A DNA stretch of 64,000 nucleotides. It comes from Adineta ricciae. Its lineage: Eukaryota > Rotifera > Eurotatoria > Adinetida > Adinetidae. Each line of letters begins with the position of its first letter. Position 1 is the stretch's first letter. Below are positions 37,939 through 48,095 of this stretch, in pieces. The notes below the pieces were generated by a model that saw only the letters and a list, made by a program, of their open reading frames with translations, was not told where the DNA came from and made no database searches. The position numbers and the translations under genes were made by a program. The DNA lies in assembly GCA_905250025.1 (NCBI GenBank), contig CAJNOJ010000287.1, positions 1 to 64,000 of the forward strand, in the 5' to 3' direction.

Positions 37939-38627
37939 TTAATACAAATGATTGATCATCATTTGTTTAATAACCATTTTGAATGGACTTAGCCACATCG
38001 TTTGCTCGATGAGTCGACGGATGGGCGAGACGCATTCTTCAAGATAATAATCATGTTGAGAAGACACAAACGGTATGATTAGTTTCGATGAATGAAGCGG
38101 CATCGGGCATGGTTGATGTTGTTGTTGCTGATGCTCGGTATCATCAAGTGAATGTGTCGAATAGCCATCGTCATTATCGGAAGTTTGTTCATCGAAGCAC
38201 GATGATGTAGATGAGGATAAGGATGATGCAACCATCGTCTCACAGAGATTGTTTTCATTTTCGTCGAATATATCATACACATAGATATTGGATACTTCGA
38301 TGCAAATCTTCGGTTCATCATCGTCGTCCCTGAAGGATAAGTCGGTTATCTCATTCTCAATATCTCCTAGAGAAAATTTCAATCAAATTAAATGATAACG
38401 ATCTGTGTACACGAACTTTCTTGTATTTGAGATGATTGAAGTAGATAATCTTTATTTTCATTTGAATGGAGATTTATCTGCGATGGATAGTGACTTTGAT
38501 GACCAGTATTTTTCACGAAGATATTCAATAAACCATGAGAACAATCATATTCCACACCAATCTTGAGCTCATCGGTGAGCTGGATACTCCGGCAAATGAG
38601 ATTCGACGTTTGCAACATAGTAGACAT
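37939..38627 (-). CDS. Protein of unknown function, acidic/Gln-rich
   Basis: Two exons (38417-38627 and 37939-38366) join in frame to give 212 residues: MSTMLQTSNLICRSIQLTDE at the start and a conserved-looking C-terminal block ECVSPIRRLIEQTMWLSPFK. The N-terminal part (LKIGVEYDCSHGLLNIFVKN) has the alternating pattern of a C2-domain beta strand pair, but this is weak. The middle is acidic with a short Gln/His run. The donor GTTCGT is unusual. No family recognised. A longer N-terminus from 38696 is possible. Confidence 0.5.
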
Positions 38628-39802
38628 GAATGTTGGAACTCTACGAATGAAAATACGAATAATGTACAAGTTTAATGTGAAGAAGATATTCAACATACGA
38701 TGAAATATTTGACATATGATGCAAGCAACCTAGAATGTTTCGATCTGTACTTGATAAGATGTGCCTCGATGTCGAAGATGTGATGTATTTATATGTTTCT
38801 TTACTGTTTAAAGAGAAATAGATTGGCTACATCTTTTTCTTCTTCTCTCTACTTCTTCAGCTGATAGTCAGAGAGAAAGAACGAGAGAAAAGAAGAGAAG
38901 GAGAATGAGAGAAAGAGAAAGCGCGAACTCTTCGTTCTTTCTCATAACAAACGTACATAGACCATGCTGTGTTATTTCTAAATGATCACACTCAACTATT
39001 GTTGGTTATAGTCAGAAACGAATGAATAAAAAAAATACAAATAATGTCGATGACGACAACTCTTTTCCTTTGTCATTTGCGTGTAACTGATTACATAAAA
39101 GATTAGTCGCATAACAAGAAGACGGAAACGATTTATACTATCATTTTTCATGTAGACAAGGACATTTTTAGTAGTTATCGATTCCCGAATCAGAAGGACA
39201 TGAAAGTGATACTTGAAGAAAAGAAGAACGGTAGATAATTAAAGCAATATCGTGAAACATCTGAGCTAAAACCGCATTGATTGTCATAGAGGATCATTAG
39301 TACAATGAAGTGATGAAAGATAAGAAAAGGACAAGTGAATGATGTTTTCTGAAAGAATTTCATTTGTTTCTGATCTGATCGATAAGTGTAGTATGCATTT
39401 CAATCATGCAATCATTATTTGTGTACGATATGGATATCGCCACTTATCAAGTACGAATATGCATTGAAAATTTAGACGACGTATTGTTAGTCTGAGGAAA
39501 TTGAATGATGATGGAAGCTTAAGTACTTCAACCCGAATCACAGAAAATGTGGTAGATTGAGTTTTAATGTACTATATGAGAGAAAACGGGACTTATTGTG
39601 TAATGATAAATGGCTTTTAGCATTGAATCGAATGAAATAATATACTGTTGTATGGAATTGTTTATTCATTTGATAGGTCAATTAAGAACTTGTCTGCTTT
39701 ATATCATGGCCGACGATTGATCAGACGACATGATTCAGCTGTTGAAGAAATCTTTTTTGGCATGGTTAGTTAGAGATATTGAGATTTTATTGTAGTTAAA
39801 AA
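38628..39802. other. Intergenic region with purine-rich tract
   Basis: About 1.2 kb without supported coding sequence. A purine-rich GAGA-type stretch runs about 38870-38930, preceded by a CT-rich stretch at 38840-38860. The 3' UTR of the next minus-strand gene lies at the high end. Confidence 0.5.
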
Positions 39803-40548
39803 TTAAACAGTTTTACAAGGATGAGATTGTTGTTGTGACGTGAATTTTAGTTGAAATTTATTTTCACCACTATATGATTTTGTTCGTATATACCATTTAC
39901 CTTCGAATTGACTGCTTTTCGCATTCCACACCAATTGAACTAACATTTGATATTTCAAATCTTCAGATCGCTTGCTAAGTTCCATCTGATACGTTTTCAC
40001 TAAACCCATACGTTTAGTTGCCAGCGAATAAACTCCGTCGAGAAGAAAAACGCCGTTGTTGTCTGATCCTGAACCTGTCACTTTACATAATTGAGGATCA
40101 AACGTGAGTGTTAAACGATGGAATCCATACCAGAGTCCATCTTGAATGTGTCGACTCGACCAAATACCTGATTTGAAAAGCGTATCGTCTGTCGAATTAT
40201 CTTGAGAATATCTTTGATTGGTTGACTGAATAAATTTCGGATTTGTTTTCAACGGACGACCTTTACAATGTTTCCAACACAGCGCGAAAATAATCAGCAA
40301 GAAAATGATTCCAACACCACCGCCTAGTATACTTCCAGCGATGATTGTTGCATGGTGACGACAATTACCATCTGTACATGAAATGCTAATACTACTGTAA
40401 AGACCTTGATTAGCAATATTCGCTAAAATAATGGATAAAGATGTGTTTTGAACAAATTAGAAACGAGATATTTACTTCGTTGACTTTGACAACCGATAAA
40501 ATTTCCAAGATAAATGATTAGAAAAGCAAGACAATAAAAATAATTCAT
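39803..40548 (-). CDS. Single-pass membrane protein with short Cys-pair ectodomain
   Basis: Exon 1 (40476-40548) gives signal peptide MNYFYCLAFLIIYLGNFIGC; exon 2 (39803-40422) completes 230 residues. After a short ectodomain with SCTDGNCRHH comes a Gly-rich transmembrane segment GGGVGIIFLLIIFALCW followed by a basic stop-transfer (KHCKGR). The cytosolic part has a beta-rich domain: GIWSSRHIQDGLWYGFHRLT, LTFDPQLCKVTGSGSDNNG, FLLDGVYSLATKRMGLVKTY. No named family. The C-x4-C plus TM layout and a phase-1 first intron are shared with the two small proteins near 41 and 43.6 kb. Confidence 0.75.
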
Positions 40549-40833
40549 TCCGATTAGATCATCGAACTTCTATGAGAATGTCATCGTTCCTTCTTTGTCA
40601 AAAAAGAAATGTCAGCAAATGTGTTTTCGGGTTCGAGCAATATTTACAGAAAAATGTTAATCAGTTTATTCCCGAATGTTTTCTTAAAATAGTCATATGT
40701 CAATTAGATGTATATTTCATTGAAAACACTAATTGTGAATAATAAAAGATCTTCAACAAGGTTATATGTTCTCGTCCTTCAAGTAAAACGGAATGTTCGT
40801 CACTTCTATTCTGTTCAAATGTACACCTTGCTT

Positions 40834-41179
40834 CTAATTGTAACGTAATGGTTTACATATAGGGATTTTGTCACGTTTGAAGTAGACTAGTAGAATAACA
40901 CCACCGAGTAGGATTGCTCCACCTATACATCCAACTATAATACCAATGTATGCACATGAGTCTGCATTACACGATGAACCTCCGCTTGAACCTGTCCTTA
41001 CAGAAGAACCCCCGCGAGATGTGTAACGTGCGCTTGAGCCAGCTTTGAAATTAAAACAAGATTCAGATTACATTTCAATATTCCTGTCATCATTTTCGAG
41101 AGAAATACATACATCTTCGACCATCAACAATTACAGCTGATAATATTCCAATTATTACGATGTATTGAATGGTACGCAT
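40834..41179 (-). CDS. Small signal-peptide/transmembrane protein, copy 1
   Basis: Two exons: 41113-41179 (67 nt) and 40834-41042; 91 residues. Signal peptide MRTIQYIVIIGILSAVIVDG, a Gly/Ser/Arg linker (SARYTSRGG..), CNADSCAYIGIIVGC, then a transmembrane helix (GGAILLGGVILLVYF) and a short basic tail. It matches the protein at 43475-43785 in exon-1 length, intron phase, the SARYTSR linker and the C-x4-C-x-YI motif. Too short to be found as one open frame. Function unknown. Confidence 0.7.
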
Positions 41180-41773
41180 TATGAATTAAAGCTAGTGAGT
41201 TTTTTTTTTGTGATATATATAAATGATGTTGCGTTTATTTCTCAATATATTGACGTCAGCACATAAAAATTCTCTTGTTTGTTCTTTGGTTTTGATCACG
41301 ATCACCATGGTGAAATCGGAGTGTAAAGCTGCAATATGAGAAAAGAAGAAAAATAATACACATACATTGATTTGCGGTGACGTCTATTCTAGAAACGAAA
41401 GAATTTCTATGGTCTTTCAGAGAAATGTGGGAGTACTGAAACAAACTTCAAGGCATCGTATAAGATGTATGAGTGTGTCGTTTCAGTATATTTATTTTTC
41501 GACGTTTACGTCATTTGTGTTTTTTACTTTTTATAAAAAACGGGAGTGTCCGATCTTCAATTCGAAAACTACGCTGATTAACCTTTACATTTGCTGTGCT
41601 TTTTTATTGTTTTCTAAGGATAATGATACAATTCTTTGAAAGAATGAATCTAAATCGGTTTGTTTCTGTTGATATCTTCGATGTAAAGTGCACCTCAACG
41701 ACACGTGATAATCGACACAAAAGAATAAAAGTGACGATAATATAAAATAAATGTCATAATATACGTCCATACG

Positions 41774-43201
41774 ATGCAGACAACATATTCTTTTATCATG
41801 CTGAAAAGAAACATGTTGTTAGTTTTCCTTATCATTAGTGTCATTAATGTTGTTTCCAATGCTCAACAAATGGAATTTTGGCTTACAGATCCCGATGCGA
41901 AAGTTCTCTTTCAACAACAACCATCCATTTCGCCTAACTCTGACAATGATGTCACCAATGACGTTATCACAATCAATGAAAACGTAAAATATCAATCAAT
42001 CGATGGTTTTGGTTATACCTTAACTGGTGGAAGTGCAATGCATTTGTACAATCTCGATAATACAACGCGTGCACGAATCCTTCAAGAACTATTTGCTGTC
42101 GATCAGAATAATATTGGTGTGAGTTATCTTCGACTTAGCATTGGTGCGTCTGATCTTGACGAAGCTGTCTTTTCCTATGATGATCTACCTGCAGGTGAAG
42201 TTGATTACAACATGAATCGGTTCGATTTAGGACACGATCGTTTATATTTGATACCAGTTTTGAAGGAAATTTTGGCGATTAATCCTGCAATAAAACTGTT
42301 AGGTTCACCATGGTCACCACCTGTATGGATGAAAAGTAATAAAAATAGTATTGGAGGAACTTTATTAGCCGAATGTTACGATGCCTATGCGCTCTATTTC
42401 GTTCGATACATTGAAGAGATGAAAAAGGAAGGCATAACTATCGATGCCATTACAATTCAAAATGAGCCGTTACATCCTGGAAACAATCCATCATTGCTGA
42501 TGATAGCACCAGTTCAAGCACAGTTTATAAAGCAAAGCTTGGGACCCACATTTCGACAACATTCAATCACTACGAAGATTATTGTTTATGACCATAATGC
42601 TGATCATCCGGACTATCCGATAACGATCTTGAAAGATCCTCAAGCAAAACAATACGTCGATGGCTCAGCATTTCATTTGTATGCAGGACCCATTGAAGCT
42701 TTATCCGCTGTCCACGAACAATTTCCAGATAAAAACCTTTACTTCACTGAACAATGGGTAGGCGCACCGGGAAATTTGAAAGGTGATTTAGTCTGGCACG
42801 TGAAAAACCTTATTGTAGGCGCCACACGAAATTGGGCACGCAATGTTTTAGAATGGAATTTAGCAGCTGATTCCAAGTTAGAACCGCATACTCCTGGTGG
42901 ATGTACATTATGTCTAGGTGCTTTAACAATTGATGGAAATGTCGTGGCATCACCAAGAAATCCTGCTTATTATATTATTGCGCATGCAGCTAAATTTGTA
43001 CGACCTAATTCAATCAGAATTGATTCCAATGTTGTGTCCGGTCTTCCAAATGTCGCATTCCAACGACCAAGTGATCAAAAAAGAATAGTGATAGTTGTTA
43101 ATGACAATGATCTCACGAAGAAATCATTTCAAATACAATGCGGAGGAAAAGTGTATGATACATCACTCAATGGAGGTAGTGTTGGTACCTATTTATGCTA
43201 A
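41774..43201 (+). CDS. Secreted GH30 glucosylceramidase-like glycoside hydrolase
   Basis: 475 residues in a single uninterrupted frame. Signal peptide at residues 9-30 (MLKRNMLLVFLIISVINVVS; ATG at 41774 or, equally likely, 41798). GH30 motifs: YQSIDGFGYTLTGGSA near the N-terminus, LRLSIGASDL, LLGSPWSPPVWMK, acid/base Glu in ITIQNEPLHPGN, nucleophile Glu in LYFTEQWVG, and a C-terminal beta domain. GH30 enzymes split glucosylceramide or related beta-glycosides by a retaining mechanism. The sequence style, with no intron in an intron-dense genome, resembles bacterial GH30 and suggests horizontal acquisition (inference). AATAAA at 43245-43250. It lies between two small membrane-protein paralogues on the other strand. 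Confidence 0.92.
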   Translation: MQTTYSFIMLKRNMLLVFLIISVINVVSNAQQMEFWLTDPDAKVLFQQQPSISPNSDNDVTNDVITINENVKYQSIDGFGYTLTGGSAMHLYNLDNTTRARILQELFAVDQNNIGVSYLRLSIGASDLDEAVFSYDDLPAGEVDYNMNRFDLGHDRLYLIPVLKEILAINPAIKLLGSPWSPPVWMKSNKNSIGGTLLAECYDAYALYFVRYIEEMKKEGITIDAITIQNEPLHPGNNPSLLMIAPVQAQFIKQSLGPTFRQHSITTKIIVYDHNADHPDYPITILKDPQAKQYVDGSAFHLYAGPIEALSAVHEQFPDKNLYFTEQWVGAPGNLKGDLVWHVKNLIVGATRNWARNVLEWNLAADSKLEPHTPGGCTLCLGALTIDGNVVASPRNPAYYIIAHAAKFVRPNSIRIDSNVVSGLPNVAFQRPSDQKRIVIVVNDNDLTKKSFQIQCGGKVYDTSLNGGSVGTYLC

Positions 43202-43474
43202 AACAAAGCTTTAATCTTCTACAGAAGACACGTCTTTTGTCAAAAATAAAAATACATCAATAAAGGTCGACTGTGTGAGTGATGCGTGCGTTCGAATATA
43301 AAAGAAAAGAGACTAGTGCAATCTATTACATCGAACTAGAAGAAGTACGAAGCCAAATCATCTATTGTACGATATTAAGAAAATGTAACTTTGATATAAA
43401 TACAGCAGGCTGCTTTCAAATAGATGTAAACTTGTACAACAGCATGAATACATGACAACGGAATTTTACGGCAA

Positions 43475-43785
43475 CTAGCAGCAACATTTGCATCTACCAA
43501 GGCGTACACAGCGAAAATAGACCAATAAACCAACTGCGATTAGAATGAACAGACCAGCTGCACATCCGACTCCGATAGCAATGTATGTGCATTGATCAGT
43601 TGAACATGAAGCTCCACTTGAATAACTTCGACTGGTATAACGTGCTGATGAATATCGATCTGCAAGGAAAATGATGTTGAAAAGAGGGTCTTTCAGAAAC
43701 TAAATCCTGGATACATACATGTACCATCAACGATCCTTGTTAAGAATAGTTCAATGACTGCGATACACAATAGAAAAATACGCAT
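43475..43785 (-). CDS. Small signal-peptide/transmembrane protein, copy 2
   Basis: Two exons: 43719-43785 (67 nt) and 43475-43659; 83 residues. Signal peptide MRIFLLCIAVIELFLTRIVD, a linker with SARYTSRSYSSG, CSTDQCTYIAIGVGC, a transmembrane helix (AAGLFILIAVGLLVYF) and a Cys-rich tail ending CKCCC. Its first exon has exactly the length and phase of copy 1. The CCC near the membrane may be palmitoylated (inference). Function unknown. Confidence 0.7.
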
Positions 43786-44144
43786 ACTGTTTAAAATATG
43801 AAGTAGATTAGAATGATTCTGTCGTCGATGAGATCATATGTTTTTATATTTGAATGGTTTGACGTCAACGTAGTGACTAAGTTTTTTTGTTGATTCCCAC
43901 ATGTTGTTTACAGTTGCCATAGAAAAGCGAAATTTAAACGGGCGCAAGAAGAAAAGTAAGTTAAAATATACGTTAAAAAGAAGCATGACGTCAATCTTGA
44001 TGCGAATTATTAAGAAAGTCTTGTATGAATAACTGTAACTTGAATTAAAAGTACAAAAATTGCATTTGTGTAATCTTCGTCGATGTACGTACATCCTAAA
44101 GATGCAATAATTCGATTAGGATACTTACAAAATAATTACGTACG

Positions 44145-45638
44145 TCATGTTGAATATTGTGTTAAGCAGAAAGAAAGGAAACAAAGCTTAAAACTTTGAT
44201 TTAAACGTGTCAGAATCTTGAGAATAAATTTCCAATTATTGTGTACGAAATTTTGCACGCGATGGTTATATGTATCAGCCACACACGAATTACATTCGCT
44301 ATGGTAGTACCGTTTGTCGATCCTCATTTGAAAATTTGTATACGATAATTGTAGATACCTGCAACAATCATATTTCCTAAGAGATCGAATGTCACACTGC
44401 AAGGACTATTCAGTAATATCAAAGACAGGCCACTTAGCCCGTTACCATCGCCAGCTAGAAGTGTCCAGGTAGTGTCAACGATGATCCACCGAATGATATC
44501 ATTAGCAAATCGATTGGTAATAACAAGACTATCGTTTACTAAGCCGAAATAAATGCCAAATGAGTCGTTGAATTGCGTCCTGTTCGATCCAGCACCAATG
44601 CCACCAGCAACGACAATATCGTTTTTGCTCTGAACAGATATCGCACGACGCAATTGCTAAATCTTATTGGAGCTTTGGTCTAATGCAATACCATACGAGT
44701 TAGTCAACTGATTTATTCCACTTCCATACCCACCTAAAAGTATTGATGCATCTGAACAGATGACAATCGTTTCAAGTTATTATTTCCTAATCTGTTCCAG
44801 CAACGTCGATTCCCGTGGAGGAGCCATTTAGCTATAATTGAACTCGATCATAGAAAGGATTTGTTACATACATGGCTCCTTTCAACTCAACAGCAACACC
44901 GCCAGTACGATTTAAAAAATGTAGGTTCTGCTCCTCCTGTTCCATTAACTTGGCCAGCGACTGTTAAACCATATGTTGCATTTGCTAACTATTTTTGTAC
45001 TCTAATATTACGACAATCAGGAATAAATATTGCTGCCGATGAATCCATACATATATATATATATATATATATATAACGTGGGGTTAGTAGGGAAGAGTTG
45101 ATGCGGAATCGACTGAGCCTGTTTCACCAGCTACATTCATATCTACTAACTTTCATTTAACTGCAGCGATTGTTATTGATGTTACTGAGGAAAAAAATAA
45201 CTGGAAAGTTTCACAGATTGTAATGCATGTGCTATTTTACAAGATGATATCTTTTGTCTGCCTCATTCCTACCATTACAACTACACTTTCACACACAGAA
45301 TATGTGAAATACTCAATGATCAACTATCACATACATTGATGATCATCCAATAAATCGTGAATCAAACATATTAATTTGTAGGGTCTAGTTCTATTTGTGC
45401 TGCTGGTGCTAGTTGAAATGGTTTTAATAGTAGTGCTAGTAGAACTAACTGTTATATTGAAGTCGGATACGGCAACGGTGATAGTTATCGCGAAAATAAT
45501 GGAATTGAGTGTGTATTTATTGTAGGAGAAAACTATTGGTAAAAGAAGAATTAAGACAATAACAATCATTCCGATAATTGAAAAGATCCCAACCAACATT
45601 GTTCGCCTTTTCCTCTGGAAAAGTACTAATTGATTCAA
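44145..45638 (-). pseudogene. Broken transmembrane NHL-repeat gene
   Basis: Pieces of one gene in different frames. From high to low coordinates: a hydrophobic TM-like segment (LVGIFSIIGMIVIVLILLLP) with a Ser/Thr linker at 45400-45620; NHL-repeat residues GYGSGINQLTNSYGIALDQS near 44700; VVAGGIGAGSNRTQFNDSFG to IVAGIYNYRIQIF (44330-44620); then ADTYNHRVQNF (44230s) in another frame. Stops and frameshifts separate the pieces and no start is found. NHL repeats form a six-bladed beta-propeller. It is read as a decayed member of a family that is common in rotifer genomes. Confidence 0.6.
45051..45075. repeat. (AT)n microsatellite
   Basis: Uninterrupted alternating A and T for about 25 nt, just beyond the decayed NHL region. 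Confidence 0.9.
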
Positions 45639-46075
45639 CTTCTTTGAATTTATAAAAGACGAACGTTACTAATCCCTCGGTTTCTTTCTTTGGAGCCTAG
45701 AAATTAGCGTTTCTTCATACAACTCGGTACGCATTCATTGATATACAATTCCCTTGTTGTTTTATATTTACATATACATTACCGGATTATTCCTAATTCT
45801 AAAAATTAAAATATCGACACTGGAGATGTATATACGCCGAATAAAAGTGCATCTAATGTCAACATATACACTTTCGATATATACTGTGCTACCATTTAAA
45901 CTTTCTAGTACTACCGTCTTGGCTCCCAACCTGCGCATCATTTATTCGTAAACGCTCCCGTGCTCTTGCGTAGTTCCTAGCGATTGAATCGGTACCTTTT
46001 TACAAAACAATATAAACAGCAAAATTGTTGATATTTCCAGCTAAAACAACACAGTTTTAATGAGTCATGTATTCA

Positions 46076-46078
<3 letters not shown>

Positions 46079-46152
<74 letters not shown>
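46079..46152. repeat. (CT)37 microsatellite
   Basis: 74 nt of perfect CT dinucleotide, 53 nt upstream of the start codon of the four-pass membrane protein gene. It may form triplex or GAGA-factor-bound promoter DNA (inference). Confidence 0.95.
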
Positions 46153-46157
<5 letters not shown>

Positions 46158-46205
46158 CAATAATATAAAAGGAAAAGACGCATTCTATACTCCACCATCA
46201 CTATA

Positions 46206-46885
46206 ATGTCACACCAATCCTACACTGGTGAACTGGGTTTAGCCAGGAATAGTCCCCCAAAACCGCTATTAAGTGAAGATCTACGAATTCGACGTACTCG
46301 TCTAGTTCATTTAATTATTCATGCAATTATTCTCGTAGGTTTTTATCAACAAAGATATCGATCAATAGAAATATGTTTCTTTCATACAGATGTTGGCGTT
46401 TGTCTATATGATCTTAAGTCTCGTCTTAAGACCCGATATGTATCGTACAGCGTTGTCTGCTCTGATCTTTTGGTTTCTTCATGGCTTAATTTGGACTTTG
46501 CTAAGTGCTTTTGGACTCTTAGTTGCTTACAAATATCATGATAAAGGTTTGCGCATAGTAAGTTAATTTTCTCCTATGTAAAGACTATGTCGATCAAACA
46601 AATGAAATCCTTTCAGTTTGGATGGATACATATTATTCTACTGGTCATTGATGCTCTTTTAGTTGGGATTCCAGTATCCATGATTTTGTATGGAAACTTT
46701 ACGGACCGCTCCAAGAATTATCACGAAGCATTAGAATTCATTGGCATCGTATCGATTATGTATATCACTATTTTTATCTTCAGAGTATGAAATACAATTG
46801 GATTTTTCTGTTTTTTCTATAGGTGTCAATTATCGCTCTCGCTTTTCTGTTGAGAAGATTAATCATTGCAAACAAAACATCTTAA
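46206..46885 (+). CDS. Small four-pass membrane protein
   Basis: Four exons, 46206-46334, 46390-46557, 46617-46784 and 46823-46885, all phase 0, give 175 residues. Hydrophobic segments: HAIILMLAFVYMILSLVL, ALSALIFWFLHGLIWTLLSA, WIHIILLVIDALLVGIPVSM, and SIMYITIFIFR continuing into VSIIALAFLL. The N-terminal 30 residues are polar with RRTR before the first helix; the C-terminus is short and basic. No family recognised. Two of the exons are both exactly 168 nt. Confidence 0.75.
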
Positions 46886-47431
46886 ACACAAATAAATAGA
46901 ATTAGTTTTCATTCGCCGCTCTTTCCCATGACTGTTATTTTAAAGCGATCTACGTTCTATTTGATTGGAAGAGTATGGTGGATTAAACGAATATCCTATA
47001 TCATCGTGATTGTCTGTCCGATAAAAATGTAACTATTCATCGATATTTCGATAAATAATTATCACTTCGCTTTGCCCATCTTTCTGTTATTGTTAATTTA
47101 GTCGAATAAACGTCTATTCGTTCTATTCAGTTCGTCGTGTTCGAACTTGAAGTCGTCTGATTCATTATATAACTCACATGGACAAGTTTTCTTAAGAGCA
47201 AAATTTAAAATGCGATATTGGATGATTCATATAATTTCGAAATTCTATGCAAACAGGTGATATACTATGTAAGACAAAAAAAACATCCATGTTGGCGTCT
47301 GTAATTATGCAAGACTTGAAATTACTCAAACTCGTGCAATTCGTCGCGCATATAAAAGGTGGAATTTTATAAAAAAAAGTCATTTTTACATTCGAAATAT
47401 TTTTCGCTTTGTTCGCCTTTCGAAATACAAC

Positions 47432-47986
47432 ATGACATCGCTTGATTTCAACTTTGCCGAACCCATCGCCTCGTATGAGGACTCGCATGATGATGACATG
47501 GATATGAGTCCAGAAGAAGTTGGCTCTATCAAAAAGTCAGATTATGTCGTGCTCAACGGACGTCCAGCGAAGGTGGTTGAAGCTACCCATTCCGCCCCAG
47601 GAAAGCATGGTCATTCAAAGGTTAACTAAACGATTGATTTCTTTCCTCTCGTCTAACTCCTGTATTGTCTAATTTAGGTTCATATGGTCGCTATCGACAT
47701 ATTCACAAGTCGTCGATATGAAGATATTAGTCCATCGGATCGTATTATTCAAGTACCCCATATTACGAAAAAGGATTATCTTATCGTTCAAATTGATCGA
47801 GATGGCTACATAACCTTACTTGATGAAGTAACATGCAAAATCCGTAGTGATATGAAATTAAACAAGGAATCGGATGTTATCCGTCGTCTGCTCGACAAAC
47901 ATAAAAGCGGCAATGGACAGATAAAAGTTACTGTTCTCAAAGCACTTGGTGAAGAGCAGATCATCGCATTCAAAGATATAGCTTAG
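47432..47986 (+). CDS. eIF5A: Eukaryotic translation initiation factor 5A
   Basis: Two exons (47432-47620, 47678-47986). eIF5A binds the ribosomal E site and relieves stalling; its Lys is changed to hypusine by DHS and DOHH. The hypusination loop reads SAPGKHGHSKVH: GKHGH, with the target Lys, is intact, but the flanking K-T before it and A after it in the usual KTGKHGHAK are replaced by A-P and S. The OB-fold C-terminal domain follows (IDIFTSRRYEDISPS, VPHITKKDYLIVQ, DGYITLLDEV, ITVLKALGEEQ). Acidic N-terminus (EDSHDDDMDMSPEE) is typical. AATAAA at 48075-48080. Stop codons of this gene and the convergent DUF229 gene are about 109 nt apart. Confidence 0.95.
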
Positions 47987-48095
47987 TTTACATGAATGCA
48001 ATTGCTTTTTTTCTCTTGTGTGTTTGAGAGCACAGGGTTTTTTGTAAAAAAAAACGAGAAGAATATTTTACCGAAATAAATTCATTTGTCAAGAT

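Noticed and set aside
44861-45076. Plus-strand 71-codon frame next to the NHL fragments.
   Set aside because: Ends in the AT microsatellite, no domain; judged chance.
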